Origin: Pleurocapsales cyanobacterium LEGE 06147
GTDB taxonomy: Bacteria > Cyanobacteriota > Cyanobacteriia > Cyanobacteriales > Xenococcaceae
NCBI GenBank assembly: GCA_015207585.1
Contig: JADEWQ010000019.1
Span: 1-64,000 of the forward strand
Direction of reading: 5' to 3'
Length of the DNA: 64,000 bases
A model generated the notes under the pieces. That model saw nothing but the letters and a program-made list of their open reading frames with translations, was not told the DNA's origin and did no database searches. The translations under genes and the position numbers were made by a program. Each line of letters starts with the position of its first letter. The first letter of the stretch is position 1. This document shows, in pieces, positions 27,377 to 35,316 of this stretch.

Positions 27377-28639
27377 ATGAAAGCCAACAAAATTTCTCCT
27401 GGATTTATCCGGTATTTAAAACCACGTTTACAACCTGTTAGTAGACCTATATTTTGGGGAACTTTGAGTATTTTATCCCTCTTAGGAGTAATTATTTATC
27501 AATATGGACGATATTCTGACTGGTTAGAAACAGATCTAGAAAAAACAACAAACTCTGGCAGTCTTTCCAGTAATAATTTAGCCCCTCGAGTTGGTTCATC
27601 GCACTTATCTCCAGAAAAGTTAGCTATTAGAGTCGATATCGGCAATTTAGACTTACTTTTACAAGAAATCAACCAAAATCAAAATTTTCCTCTGAATTTA
27701 TCCTCAAATTCTCAGGAAAACTCAGAAACCCAAAACAGCGAAGATAAGACTTTAAACCGTTTTCAGGCAAAACAACAACCTAAATCCGAACGATTTTCTC
27801 TCGTTTCTAATTCTTTACCCAATTCTCAAAACAATCTTATCAATAAAAGTTTTTTAGATTCGGAGAATAAATTACCGCACCAGCTAATTAAAAAGAAATC
27901 TACTTTAATATCTTCGATTAACAATAATATTAACTCCCAGTTCGTTTCTCCTTCTAATTTATTATCTAATCCGGTGGGTCGTCTTTATTTATCGAATCGT
28001 CAACAACTTTTTAGCAGCAATCAACCTTTATCTAAAGAAAAGAATTTAGCACATTCAGTCAACCCACTTAGCAGTACTGAAGTTAACTCAGTTCCATCAG
28101 TAATCAGTCCTCTGACAACGAACGATTCATTACATGGATTGGGTGCTGAACCTAAAACACAGACTGATAACACCTCAACAACACCATTAGTCAATCGATT
28201 TCAACCTATTAATAAGTTCCCGTTTGAGTGCGCTGAGAGGGTCGAAGCCGGAACCGAGTTCCGGCTGCAAGCGACCCGAAGCGGGAACTTGTTTCCCGAC
28301 GGACTTCAGGAGCGCGAATTCAATTCGCATTCCAGTACTCCGCAGGAAGCGCAGTGCTTTTACCTAAAAGAAAATGCCAATAATGCGGAAAAGATTAGCT
28401 TGCCATCTTCCCAACATTATAATTATTTGCAAACAATTGATAATTTAAATCACTCTGAGGTTAACTCAAATTCATTGCAATTACAGCCTCATAATTTAAC
28501 TAACTATCAAATACAACCCTTAAATTTTTATCAGCTTCACCCCAGCAATTATCAATTACAACCACAAAAATTAGAGCGACTCGAAGAAGAAAATTTAAAT
28601 TTACCTTCACAATCAAATAGTTCAGTATCAAAGGAATGA
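27377..28639 (+). CDS. Uncharacterised Asn/Ser/Gln-rich membrane-anchored protein
   Basis: I do not recognise this 420-residue protein. One membrane segment near residues 30-45 (TLSILSLLGVIIYQY) is followed by a long low-complexity region rich in Asn, Ser, Gln and Leu, without cysteine-rich or enzymatic motifs, presumably periplasmic and disordered. At about residues 288-330 the composition changes abruptly to Glu, Arg and Gly (CAERVEAGTEFRLQA), encoded by a nested-hairpin repeat. It starts 104 bases after the LptF/G gene and may belong to the envelope cluster, but nothing in it proves this. Confidence 0.6.
   Translation: MKANKISPGFIRYLKPRLQPVSRPIFWGTLSILSLLGVIIYQYGRYSDWLETDLEKTTNSGSLSSNNLAPRVGSSHLSPEKLAIRVDIGNLDLLLQEINQNQNFPLNLSSNSQENSETQNSEDKTLNRFQAKQQPKSERFSLVSNSLPNSQNNLINKSFLDSENKLPHQLIKKKSTLISSINNNINSQFVSPSNLLSNPVGRLYLSNRQQLFSSNQPLSKEKNLAHSVNPLSSTEVNSVPSVISPLTTNDSLHGLGAEPKTQTDNTSTTPLVNRFQPINKFPFECAERVEAGTEFRLQATRSGNLFPDGLQEREFNSHSSTPQEAQCFYLKENANNAEKISLPSSQHYNYLQTIDNLNHSEVNSNSLQLQPHNLTNYQIQPLNFYQLHPSNYQLQPQKLERLEEENLNLPSQSNSSVSKE
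28239..28298. repeat. Nested-hairpin repeat, copy 2, inside an open frame, with a second hairpin
   Basis: The outer stem GGGTCG/CGACCC (28239-28277) encloses the inner stem AGCCGGAAC-CGA-GTTCCGGCT (28246-28266, perfect 9 bp). The whole is 39 bases, so the frame is kept. A further, imperfect CGGGAA/TTCCCG hairpin follows at 28282-28298, then GCGAATT-C-AATTCGC near 28314. Its GC content is well above that of the host gene. Confidence 0.7.
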
Positions 28640-28705
28640 TTAAATTAATCTAAGTAATCAAACCTTTGATTTGTTGCTTCAGTGCCTAACTTCTATTTTT
28701 ATGTT

Positions 28706-29530
28706 TTATGCAGACCCGATTTGAGCTAACTTTTCTACCAAAATCAACACCTCAGTGCGGCTGAGTTTTTCTTTACCCATAGCGATAACATCCAAAGTTC
28801 CATAAGCTAGGGCTAGGGGAAGTTGACAAAAATCTAAAGCTGGTCCTGGTGGTAAAGCCTTAGTATACAAGTCAGCTAATTGAAGATTAGAACGGGCATA
28901 CCCTAGCATCTGTTCTACACTCCATCCGTTAGGAAAAAAATTAACATTCCGTTGCAAATCTTCTTTGTGATTACGAACAATATTAACTGCTTGTAAACCG
29001 CGACCAAAACCGATCGCGTGAGAACGGTTTGTTTTAGTACCATCGTACCAAGCCCATAGATCGGACAAAAGTAAGCCGACTGCCCCAGCCACACTAAAAG
29101 TGTAACGGTCTAAATCTGCTTTGGAGTTAATTGTCCAATTGTTTTCTGCCCAATAAGCCATTCGATCTGCCATAGCTGCAGTAGCATCCCAAATACGTGG
29201 TGCGATCGCTTCGGGCGCAAGAATTGCCCACTCCCCAAGACGCAAACTTACTTCAGGTAAGATGTTTTGATAATTCTCTAAGCCGTTAACAAAATGAGCA
29301 GAAGGAGAATTAGTCATCGTCTCCTGTAGATTAAGGCTAATTTGACTCAACAGTTTCGCTTTAGTAAATTTATCGAGTTCTGAATGGTCTTCAATCTCAT
29401 CAATAGCACGCATGCATAAGTATGCCGATGCAACCGCCTCTTGCAGTTGTTTTGGTAGACGACTAATAGGTATGTAAAAAGTCCGACTGGTTTGTTGGAG
29501 AACTTCCAAGGCTTCTTTACATAAATTCAT
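28706..29530 (-). CDS. Squalene/phytoene synthase-family protein
   Basis: The fold is that of head-to-head prenyl synthases, which join two prenyl diphosphates through a cyclopropyl intermediate. The first Asp-rich motif is intact at residues 44-48 (DEIED), with SRTFYIPI at the N-terminus. The second motif reads NIVRNHKED (183-191), with Asn187 where an Asp normally opens DxxxD. This weakens one Mg-binding site, so activity is uncertain. At 274 residues it is a little short. It could be a squalene-type enzyme for hopanoids or a diverged paralogue. The adjacent small membrane protein offers no clue. Confidence 0.75.
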   Translation of the reverse strand: MNLCKEALEVLQQTSRTFYIPISRLPKQLQEAVASAYLCMRAIDEIEDHSELDKFTKAKLLSQISLNLQETMTNSPSAHFVNGLENYQNILPEVSLRLGEWAILAPEAIAPRIWDATAAMADRMAYWAENNWTINSKADLDRYTFSVAGAVGLLLSDLWAWYDGTKTNRSHAIGFGRGLQAVNIVRNHKEDLQRNVNFFPNGWSVEQMLGYARSNLQLADLYTKALPPGPALDFCQLPLALAYGTLDVIAMGKEKLSRTEVLILVEKLAQIGSA

Positions 29531-29736
29531 CCGTTCAGCTCCTCACGCTAACTTGTCGATAGCATACACTGAACTAGGAGTCTCCAAAAGAGACTAAATC
29601 TAAAAATTTAGCCTGGAAATTTCGAGCGCTCGCTTCTCTATCTCGATGGTTGTTTTCCAAACTATCGGATCTAAAGTATTTTTACTTCTAGGCGTAGCGA
29701 GCGAAAAAAGAAAAGATAGATTGGCTCTAGTTCGGC

Positions 29737-29916
29737 TTAGATTAAGTCAGATTGATGACAAATAACGGCAAATAAAGTGGCGATCGCCGTAATGCCCAAA
29801 GCAATCAGAGGATGTTGACCTTGACTGACAGCAAAAGAAGTAACTACTCCTGCTCCCAGAGCAGCGGTAAGACCAGCAGTGACTAAATCTTTATCGGTAT
29901 TTTTCTTGTTATACAT
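29737..29916 (-). CDS. Small hydrophobic protein, 59 residues
   Basis: An ATG at 29916 opens MYNKKNTDKDLVTAGLTAAL and continues as two hydrophobic stretches (GAGVVTSFAVSQG and ALGITAIATLFAVI) to a TAA at 29737. The sense codon use is ordinary for the genome, including a GCGATCGCC octamer in frame. I do not recognise the family. It might be a small thylakoid or plasma-membrane protein. It stands alone between the prenyl synthase gene and the ferredoxin gene. Confidence 0.5.
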   Translation of the reverse strand: MYNKKNTDKDLVTAGLTAALGAGVVTSFAVSQGQHPLIALGITAIATLFAVICHQSDLI

Positions 29917-30119
29917 AATCTTTATCTTTTTATGTCAAAAAATAGCTACAAAGTGATTGTTTTTTAAACTACCATTCCGTTTTGAGGTTCTGAGAAAAGC
30001 GGGAAAATATTGCAATCAAGTTTTAGATTTAGCTAATTTTCTTAACATAACCAGTGTAGGCAGTCGCACAATAATAAATTTAGTGAAGAAGACAAGCTCC
30101 AATTCAATTTTGTATTCAG

Positions 30120-30440
30120 ATGTCTGACACCTACACAGTTGAAATAAATCACCAAGGAACAACTCATACCATTGAAGTTGCTCCCGAGCAAACGATTCTG
30201 CAAGCTGCTGTCGATGCGGGCATAGACTTGCCTTATTCTTGTAGTGCGGGCGTATGTACCACCTGTGCAGCTTACATTCAGTCAGGAAAAGTAGACCAAA
30301 CTGAGGGCATGGGACTTTCTCCCGAATTACAAGCCGAAGGTTATGCTCTTATATGCGTTGCTTATCCCCGTTCCGATTTAAAACTGGAAACAGAAAAAGA
30401 AGAAATAGTCTATCAAAGACAATTTGGGCAACCATCTTAA
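30120..30440 (+). CDS. 2Fe-2S plant-type ferredoxin
   Basis: The small electron carrier has the plant-type cluster ligands Cys41, Cys46, Cys49 and Cys79 (SCSAGVCTTCAAY and LICVAYP). At 106 residues it is slightly longer than the main photosynthetic PetF, with a C-terminal tail EKEEIVYQRQFGQPS. The cluster loop reads SAGVCTTC instead of RAGACSTC, so it is probably one of the minor ferredoxins rather than the major photosystem I acceptor. A palindromic terminator follows directly. Confidence 0.92.
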   Translation: MSDTYTVEINHQGTTHTIEVAPEQTILQAAVDAGIDLPYSCSAGVCTTCAAYIQSGKVDQTEGMGLSPELQAEGYALICVAYPRSDLKLETEKEEIVYQRQFGQPS

Positions 30441-30453
30441 GATGACAATCAGC

Positions 30454-30482
30454 AGATTGGGGAAAATTTTCCCCGATCTTTT
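30454..30482 (+). terminator. Palindromic terminator after the ferredoxin gene
   Basis: GGGGAAAATTTTCCCC, flanked by AGAT/ATCT, forms one long stem with a tight AATT turn, followed by TTT. The short open frame that overlaps it (30442-30606) is not a credible gene. Confidence 0.65.
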
Positions 30483-30595
30483 AAACCAATTATGCTGTAA
30501 AGGCTCAAAGTTTTGTAAATTCAATCGTTACGGAAGTTTTTTGATAATGAAAAATTGTTTAATTCTCGGTTTGTTTGGCGTGAGGAGAAACAAAT

Positions 30596-31570
30596 ATGGA
30601 TGCTAGCCTGATTGTATCTAATATTTTAAATCCGCCAATCCTGTTTTTTTTCTTGGGCATGACTGCTGTTTTTGTCAAGTCCGATTTAGAAATACCTCCA
30701 CCCGTACCCAAACTCCTTTCGTTATATCTGCTGTTTGCGATCGGGTTTAAGGGAGGGGTAGAACTAGTTAAGAGCGGAATTACTCAGGAGGTAATCCTCA
30801 CGCTCTTAGCCGCAGTATTAATGGCATGTTTTGTCCCGATCTATACCTTTTTTATTCTCAGGCTGAAACTGGATAATTATGATGCCGCTGCGATCGCAGC
30901 AACTTACGGTTCTATCAGTGCGGTTACTTTCATCACGGCAAGTGCCTTTCTCAACGAGCTTGGCATCGATTCTGATGGCTATATGGTGGCAGCCCTTGCT
31001 CTAATGGAATCGCCAGCCATCATTGTAGGTTTGCTCCTAGTTAATCTATTCACGGTAGAACCAGGAAAGGAACGGGACATAGAATGGTCTGAAGTATTGC
31101 AAGATGCTTTTTTAAACAGTTCAGTCTTTCTCCTCGTTGGTAGTCTTCTGATCGGCGTCTTGACAGGAGAACACGGTTGGGAGATTTTGGAACCCTTTAC
31201 CCAAGGTCTGTTCTATGGCGTGCTTACCTTCTTTTTGTTGGATATGGGACTAGTCGCTGCCAGAAGAATTAAAGACTTGCAAAAAACCGGCGTTTTCCTC
31301 ATTTCATTTGCCATACTGATTCCAATACTAAACGCAGGTATTGGATTAGCGATCGCCAAATTCATCAGTATGCCTCAGGGAGATGCACTTCTCTTTGCCG
31401 TGCTGTGTGCCAGTGCCTCTTATATCGCCGTCCCAGCCGCTATGCGATTGACAGTCCCCGAAGCGAATCCCAGTCTGTACGTTTCTACTGCTCTGGCAGT
31501 GACTTTTCCATTCAATATTATCGTGGGAATTCCTCTGTATCTGTACGTGATTAAACTATTTTGGAGGTAA
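30596..31570 (+). CDS. sbtA: Sodium-dependent bicarbonate transporter SbtA
   Basis: SbtA imports bicarbonate with sodium across the plasma membrane in the CO2-concentrating mechanism. The 324-residue protein matches the DUF897 family: NPPILFFFLGMTAVFVKSDL at the N-terminus, YLLFAIGFKGGVELVKSG, the substrate region ATYGSISAVTFITASAFL, and CASASYIAVPAAMRLTVPEA in the second repeat. About ten helices are visible as inverted halves. sbtB follows four bases after the stop and a secreted carbonic anhydrase comes third, forming one operon likely induced by low carbon. Confidence 0.96.
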   Translation: MDASLIVSNILNPPILFFFLGMTAVFVKSDLEIPPPVPKLLSLYLLFAIGFKGGVELVKSGITQEVILTLLAAVLMACFVPIYTFFILRLKLDNYDAAAIAATYGSISAVTFITASAFLNELGIDSDGYMVAALALMESPAIIVGLLLVNLFTVEPGKERDIEWSEVLQDAFLNSSVFLLVGSLLIGVLTGEHGWEILEPFTQGLFYGVLTFFLLDMGLVAARRIKDLQKTGVFLISFAILIPILNAGIGLAIAKFISMPQGDALLFAVLCASASYIAVPAAMRLTVPEANPSLYVSTALAVTFPFNIIVGIPLYLYVIKLFWR

Positions 31571-31574
31571 GATT

Positions 31575-31886
31575 ATGCATCTAGTCAAAAAGATAGAAAT
31601 CATCGCCAATTCCTTTGAACTTGGCAAAATTTTAGAGAGTTTAGACAAGGCAGGCGTTCACGGTCATGCAGTGATTCGTAATGTCGCTGGCAAAGGCTTG
31701 CGAGAAGGCAACGAAGATTTAGATATGACGATGCTTGACAATGTTTACATCATCGCATTTTGTATGCCGGAGCAAATTAAGCCCGTTATCGAAAATGTTA
31801 GACCCCTGCTCAATAAGTTTGGGGGTACTTGTTACATCTCGGATGTGATGGAAATTCGCTCCGTAAAATGTGTTGCATCAATGTGA
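31575..31886 (+). CDS. sbtB: PII-like carbon regulator SbtB
   Basis: This PII-like protein binds cAMP and adenine nucleotides and gates SbtA. The trimer fold begins KKIEIIANSFELGKILESLD, the T-loop region is NVAGKGLREGNEDLDMTMLD, and the last strand is TCYISDVMEIRSVKCVASM. Described SbtB proteins often end in a short redox loop with two cysteines (CGPxGC). Here the tail keeps one Cys and ends at residue 103, so the disulfide switch is missing. A GGAGGTAAG ribosome site overlaps the sbtA end. Confidence 0.93.
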   Translation: MHLVKKIEIIANSFELGKILESLDKAGVHGHAVIRNVAGKGLREGNEDLDMTMLDNVYIIAFCMPEQIKPVIENVRPLLNKFGGTCYISDVMEIRSVKCVASM

Positions 31887-31893
31887 GAAAAAC

Positions 31894-32619
31894 ATGAACC
31901 AAAGAAAAACTTCGATCGAGCGTCGCGAATTTTTAAAGTTAGGAGCAATTAGTGCCTTTGGCTTAGTAGTAACGGCTGGCGATTTACTCTGGCGTGTCGA
32001 ACAGGTTAGAGCCGCCGAATTGTCTGCGACAAATCCTCAACCCCTCAGTCCCGATCTAGCTTTGCAAAAGTTGATGGAAGGGAATCGAAGATTTGTGACC
32101 CATTTACCTCGTCATCCGAAGCAATCGGAGGCTCGTTTACACGAAGTAGCGCAAGCTCAACACCCCTTTGCAACTATTTTGAGTTGTGCCGATTCCCGAG
32201 TTCCGGCAGAAATTGTTTTCGATCGCGGTATCGGCGATATTTTTGATGTGCGCGTTGCTGGCAATATTGTCACGCCCGAAGTGATGGGTAGTATTGAATA
32301 TGCCGTTGTTTTGTTAGAAACACCCGTACTCATGGTGTTGGGTCACGAAAGATGCGGGGCAGTGACTGCAGCGGTGAAAGAAGAATCGCTGCCCAACAGT
32401 CAGGTTGATACCTTTGTTAAAGCAATCAAACCAGCTCTAGATAAGGTTAAGGATCGGTCTGGTGATGCCGTTGACAACGCAGTGATTGCCAATGTGGAAT
32501 ATCAGATAGAAAAGCTGGAGCAATCGCCCCTATTAACTGAGCGAATGCAGTCAGGTAAATTGAAGATTGTGGGAGGTCGTTATGACTTGGATACGGGAGA
32601 AGTGAAGCTCCTCACGTAA
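31894..32619 (+). CDS. Beta-class carbonic anhydrase, exported
   Basis: The enzyme interconverts CO2 and bicarbonate. The zinc ligands are Cys98, His151 and Cys154, with the Asp100-Arg102 dyad (SCADSRVPAE and GHERCGAVTAA). The N-terminus MNQRKTSIERREFLKLGAIS is a twin-arginine signal (RREFLK) followed by a hydrophobic core and VRAAEL, so it should work in the periplasm. I choose this ATG rather than one 24 bases upstream inside sbtB. It is third in the sbtA-sbtB unit and could supply or scavenge bicarbonate for SbtA, resembling the EcaB type of periplasmic enzymes. Confidence 0.94.
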   Translation: MNQRKTSIERREFLKLGAISAFGLVVTAGDLLWRVEQVRAAELSATNPQPLSPDLALQKLMEGNRRFVTHLPRHPKQSEARLHEVAQAQHPFATILSCADSRVPAEIVFDRGIGDIFDVRVAGNIVTPEVMGSIEYAVVLLETPVLMVLGHERCGAVTAAVKEESLPNSQVDTFVKAIKPALDKVKDRSGDAVDNAVIANVEYQIEKLEQSPLLTERMQSGKLKIVGGRYDLDTGEVKLLT

Positions 32620-32650
32620 CAGTGACCAGTGAGCAATTATAGCAGAAGTC

Positions 32651-32754
32651 ACCGAGTCAGTAGTAGGGACGTTCGCTAGACTTCGTCACCCTGCGGCGAA
32701 CGGCGACAGTTCACGTCCGTACACCGAGTAGGGGCGTGCACCGCTAGACTTCGT
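32651..32754 (+). repeat. Two related short repeats sharing CGCTAGACTTCGT
   Basis: Copies at 32651-32686 and 32723-32754 share ACCGAG, then GTAGGG-x-CGT, and an identical CGCTAGACTTCGT. Between and after them lie GC-rich small inverted segments (CCCTCGAAGGG near 32771). No gene is visible in 32620-32885, and the stretch is otherwise the aminotransferase promoter. Confidence 0.55.
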
Positions 32755-32885
32755 AAGGGACTGACTCTGCCCTCGAAGGGCGGAGTACCTTGGATACCGC
32801 TAGAAAATGCCAACGGCTATAAAGCAGTAAACTAAGCAAAAGAAACAATAGTACAATTACATTTTTAAAAATAGAGATAAAATTT

Positions 32886-34037
32886 ATGGTTTCGACTATC
32901 CCCATTAGCGATCGCTATAGGTTAAAGACTTCTCAGCTAGATATGCCGCCCCGACTATTACTCGGACCGGGACCTGCCAATGTCCACCCTCGGGTACTAG
33001 CTGCCATGAGTACCCCTCCCGTCGGACATCTCGACCCTTCCTTCTTGACATTAATGAATGAAATCCAAGATTTACTTCGTTATGCTTGGCAAACAGACAA
33101 TGAATTAACTATCGCTGTCAGTGGAACGGGTAGCGCAGCGATGGAAGCCACCCTTGCTAATGTCATCGAACCAGAGGATGTAGTTCTAGTGGGAGTCAAA
33201 GGCTACTTTGGACATCGCTTAGTCGATATGGCAAGTCGCTATAGGGCAAAGGTGCATAAGCTGATGAAGCCTTGGGGAGAAGTCTTTTCCCTCGAAGAAA
33301 TTAAAACAGGTTTAGAAAAGCATCGTCCGGCAGTTCTGGCTTTAGTTCATGCCGAAACCTCTACGGGAGTGCGTCAGCCCCTAGAAGGAATAGCAGAATT
33401 ATGTCGCCAATATGATTGCCTCTTGTTAGTAGACACGGTTACCAGTTTGGGAGGCATACCCCTGTTTATCGATGCCTGGGGTATTGACCTCGCCTATAGC
33501 TGTAGCCAAAAAGGTCTTGGCTGTCCTCCTGGAGCTTCGCCTTTTACCATGAGTTCTCGTGCTGTTGATAAACTACATAGTCGCCGCACTCCGGTAGCTA
33601 ATTGGTATTTAGATATGGGTTTGTTGACCAAATATTGGGGCGAGGAAAGAGTCTATCATCACACCGCACCGATCAATATGAATTACGGCTTGTGCGAAGC
33701 TTTGCGTTTAGTAGCCGAAGAAGGACTAGAACAACGTTGGCAAAGACATCAAGCTAATGCCGAACTCCTCTGGCGAGGATTGGAAGAATTGAAGTTAGTC
33801 TCTCATGTAGACCAAGAGTTTCGTCTGCCTACTCTAACAACCGTACGCATTCCTGAAGGAGTAGATGGTAAAGCAGTAGCCCGTAAATTACTCGATGAGT
33901 ACAACCTTGAAATTGCTGGCGGCTTGGGTGAATTAGCTGGAAAAGTCTGGCGGATAGGTTTGATGGGTTATAACAGTCGTCCAGAAAATGTTTTACTCGT
34001 GCTGGAAGCATTGGCGCAAGTTTTATCCAGAAGATAA
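32886..34037 (+). CDS. Alanine/serine--glyoxylate aminotransferase family protein
   Basis: This class V PLP enzyme transfers an amino group from alanine or serine to glyoxylate, so it helps clear photorespiratory glyoxylate. The PLP lysine is Lys209 in SCSQKGLGCPPG. LLGPGPANVHPRVLAAM at the N-terminus, VSGTGSAAMEATL, HAETSTGVRQPL and VDTVTSLGGIP are family signatures. At 383 residues it is full length. A GCGATCGC lies within the first codons. The position after the carbon-concentrating operon suits a photorespiration role but does not prove coregulation. Confidence 0.93.
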   Translation: MVSTIPISDRYRLKTSQLDMPPRLLLGPGPANVHPRVLAAMSTPPVGHLDPSFLTLMNEIQDLLRYAWQTDNELTIAVSGTGSAAMEATLANVIEPEDVVLVGVKGYFGHRLVDMASRYRAKVHKLMKPWGEVFSLEEIKTGLEKHRPAVLALVHAETSTGVRQPLEGIAELCRQYDCLLLVDTVTSLGGIPLFIDAWGIDLAYSCSQKGLGCPPGASPFTMSSRAVDKLHSRRTPVANWYLDMGLLTKYWGEERVYHHTAPINMNYGLCEALRLVAEEGLEQRWQRHQANAELLWRGLEELKLVSHVDQEFRLPTLTTVRIPEGVDGKAVARKLLDEYNLEIAGGLGELAGKVWRIGLMGYNSRPENVLLVLEALAQVLSRR

Positions 34038-34080
34038 TTGCCCATAATAGAAAGTGCAGTAGCATCATTGAGAACGAGTT

Positions 34081-35163
34081 GTGTCGCCCATTCAAAAATT
34101 TCTTCTTACCTGGTCTCTCGCGATCGTCGCGAGCTGGCTTACAGTCAAAGCACTGAGCTATGTCGGTGAATTAATTAGCATTATCCTGACAGCTGCGCTG
34201 ATTGCTTTTTTACTCAACTATCCCGTCAATTTTTTGAAATCTGTTTTACCTCGTTCCCTTGCTGCTGCGCTAGTCTACTTGATAAGTGTGCTGGTAGTAG
34301 TGTTGCTGCTGGTAACTTTACTACCCCCAGTTATCAACCAGGCTGGAAGATTAATCGTAGGATTTCCCTCTTTATTGGAACAGACTCAACAAAAATTGAC
34401 CAGTTTTCAAGCTTGGAGTGAAGCTCGTGGCTTACCAATTGATGTTCAACTGCTCACTTCTGAATTTACGGCTCGCATCCAAGCGATCGCAGAATCAACT
34501 GCCAAAACTGGGGTAAGCGTTGTTTTGGGCACCTTCGATCAATTTTTAGATTTTATCTTGATCTTGGTAATTTCTTTTTACATGCTAATTGATGGGGAAA
34601 GGCTGTGGCGGTTGTTTACTAGCATTTTTAATCCCATCATTCAAAAAGAATTAACGGCATCATTGCAAAGAAATTTGCAGCAATTTGTGACTGGTCAGTT
34701 ACTTTTGGGAGCGTTTATGGCAACAACCCTTACCTTTGCATTCTGGCTTTTACAAGTGCCATTTTTCCTTTTATTTGCCGTGTTTATCGGACTGATGGAG
34801 GTTATTCCCTTCATCGGAGCCACATTAGGAATCGGCACAGTCGTCATTGTGGTATTTTTTATTAACGGATGGTTGGCACTTAAAATATTAGCGGTTTCCG
34901 TTGCCATTCAGCAGGTGAAGGATAATGCGATCGCGCCAAAACTGATGGGAAATTTAACCGGATTATCCCCAGTAATGATTTTAATCGCTCTATTACTCGG
35001 TGCTCAATTTGGCGGACTACTTGGTATTATTCTCGCCATTCCGCTAACAGGGGTGGCAAAAAGTTTAGTAGAAATTGTTGCCGATCCCGCGCTGCCCCCA
35101 CAAACGGCCTCTTTTTTTGGTAATCCGCTAAAAAACAACGAAATAATCGATATTAAAGAATAA
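34081..35163 (+). CDS. AI-2E family transporter (PerM-like)
   Basis: The 360-residue protein has the AI-2E/PerM fold, with about eight membrane helices arranged as two N-terminal helices, a soluble amphipathic segment (about residues 95-160) and the conserved FIGLMEVIPFIGATLGIGTV and DNAIAPKLMGNLTGLSPVMI stretches. Members export small signals or act as ion antiporters, so the substrate cannot be told. The start is a GTG at 34081, 44 bases after the aminotransferase, so cotranscription is possible. The last 30 residues are hydrophilic. Confidence 0.88.
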   Translation: MSPIQKFLLTWSLAIVASWLTVKALSYVGELISIILTAALIAFLLNYPVNFLKSVLPRSLAAALVYLISVLVVVLLLVTLLPPVINQAGRLIVGFPSLLEQTQQKLTSFQAWSEARGLPIDVQLLTSEFTARIQAIAESTAKTGVSVVLGTFDQFLDFILILVISFYMLIDGERLWRLFTSIFNPIIQKELTASLQRNLQQFVTGQLLLGAFMATTLTFAFWLLQVPFFLLFAVFIGLMEVIPFIGATLGIGTVVIVVFFINGWLALKILAVSVAIQQVKDNAIAPKLMGNLTGLSPVMILIALLLGAQFGGLLGIILAIPLTGVAKSLVEIVADPALPPQTASFFGNPLKNNEIIDIKE

Positions 35164-35316
35164 GCTTGCTTCTTTTTCCTAATAATGTCAACAATTTAAA
35201 GGAATAAATTTGTGTAGCCAAAATTCTCCGATCGATTATCAATGGTGATGCAATACTAGCAACAGCTAAACAAATTCAATATTTTATTGAAGAGATATTT
35301 GCTACTGTGTACTATT

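Noticed and set aside
30442-30606. Open frame beginning just after the ferredoxin stop
   Set aside because: It runs through the palindromic terminator and overlaps the sbtA start; the Cys-rich translation matches nothing known to me.
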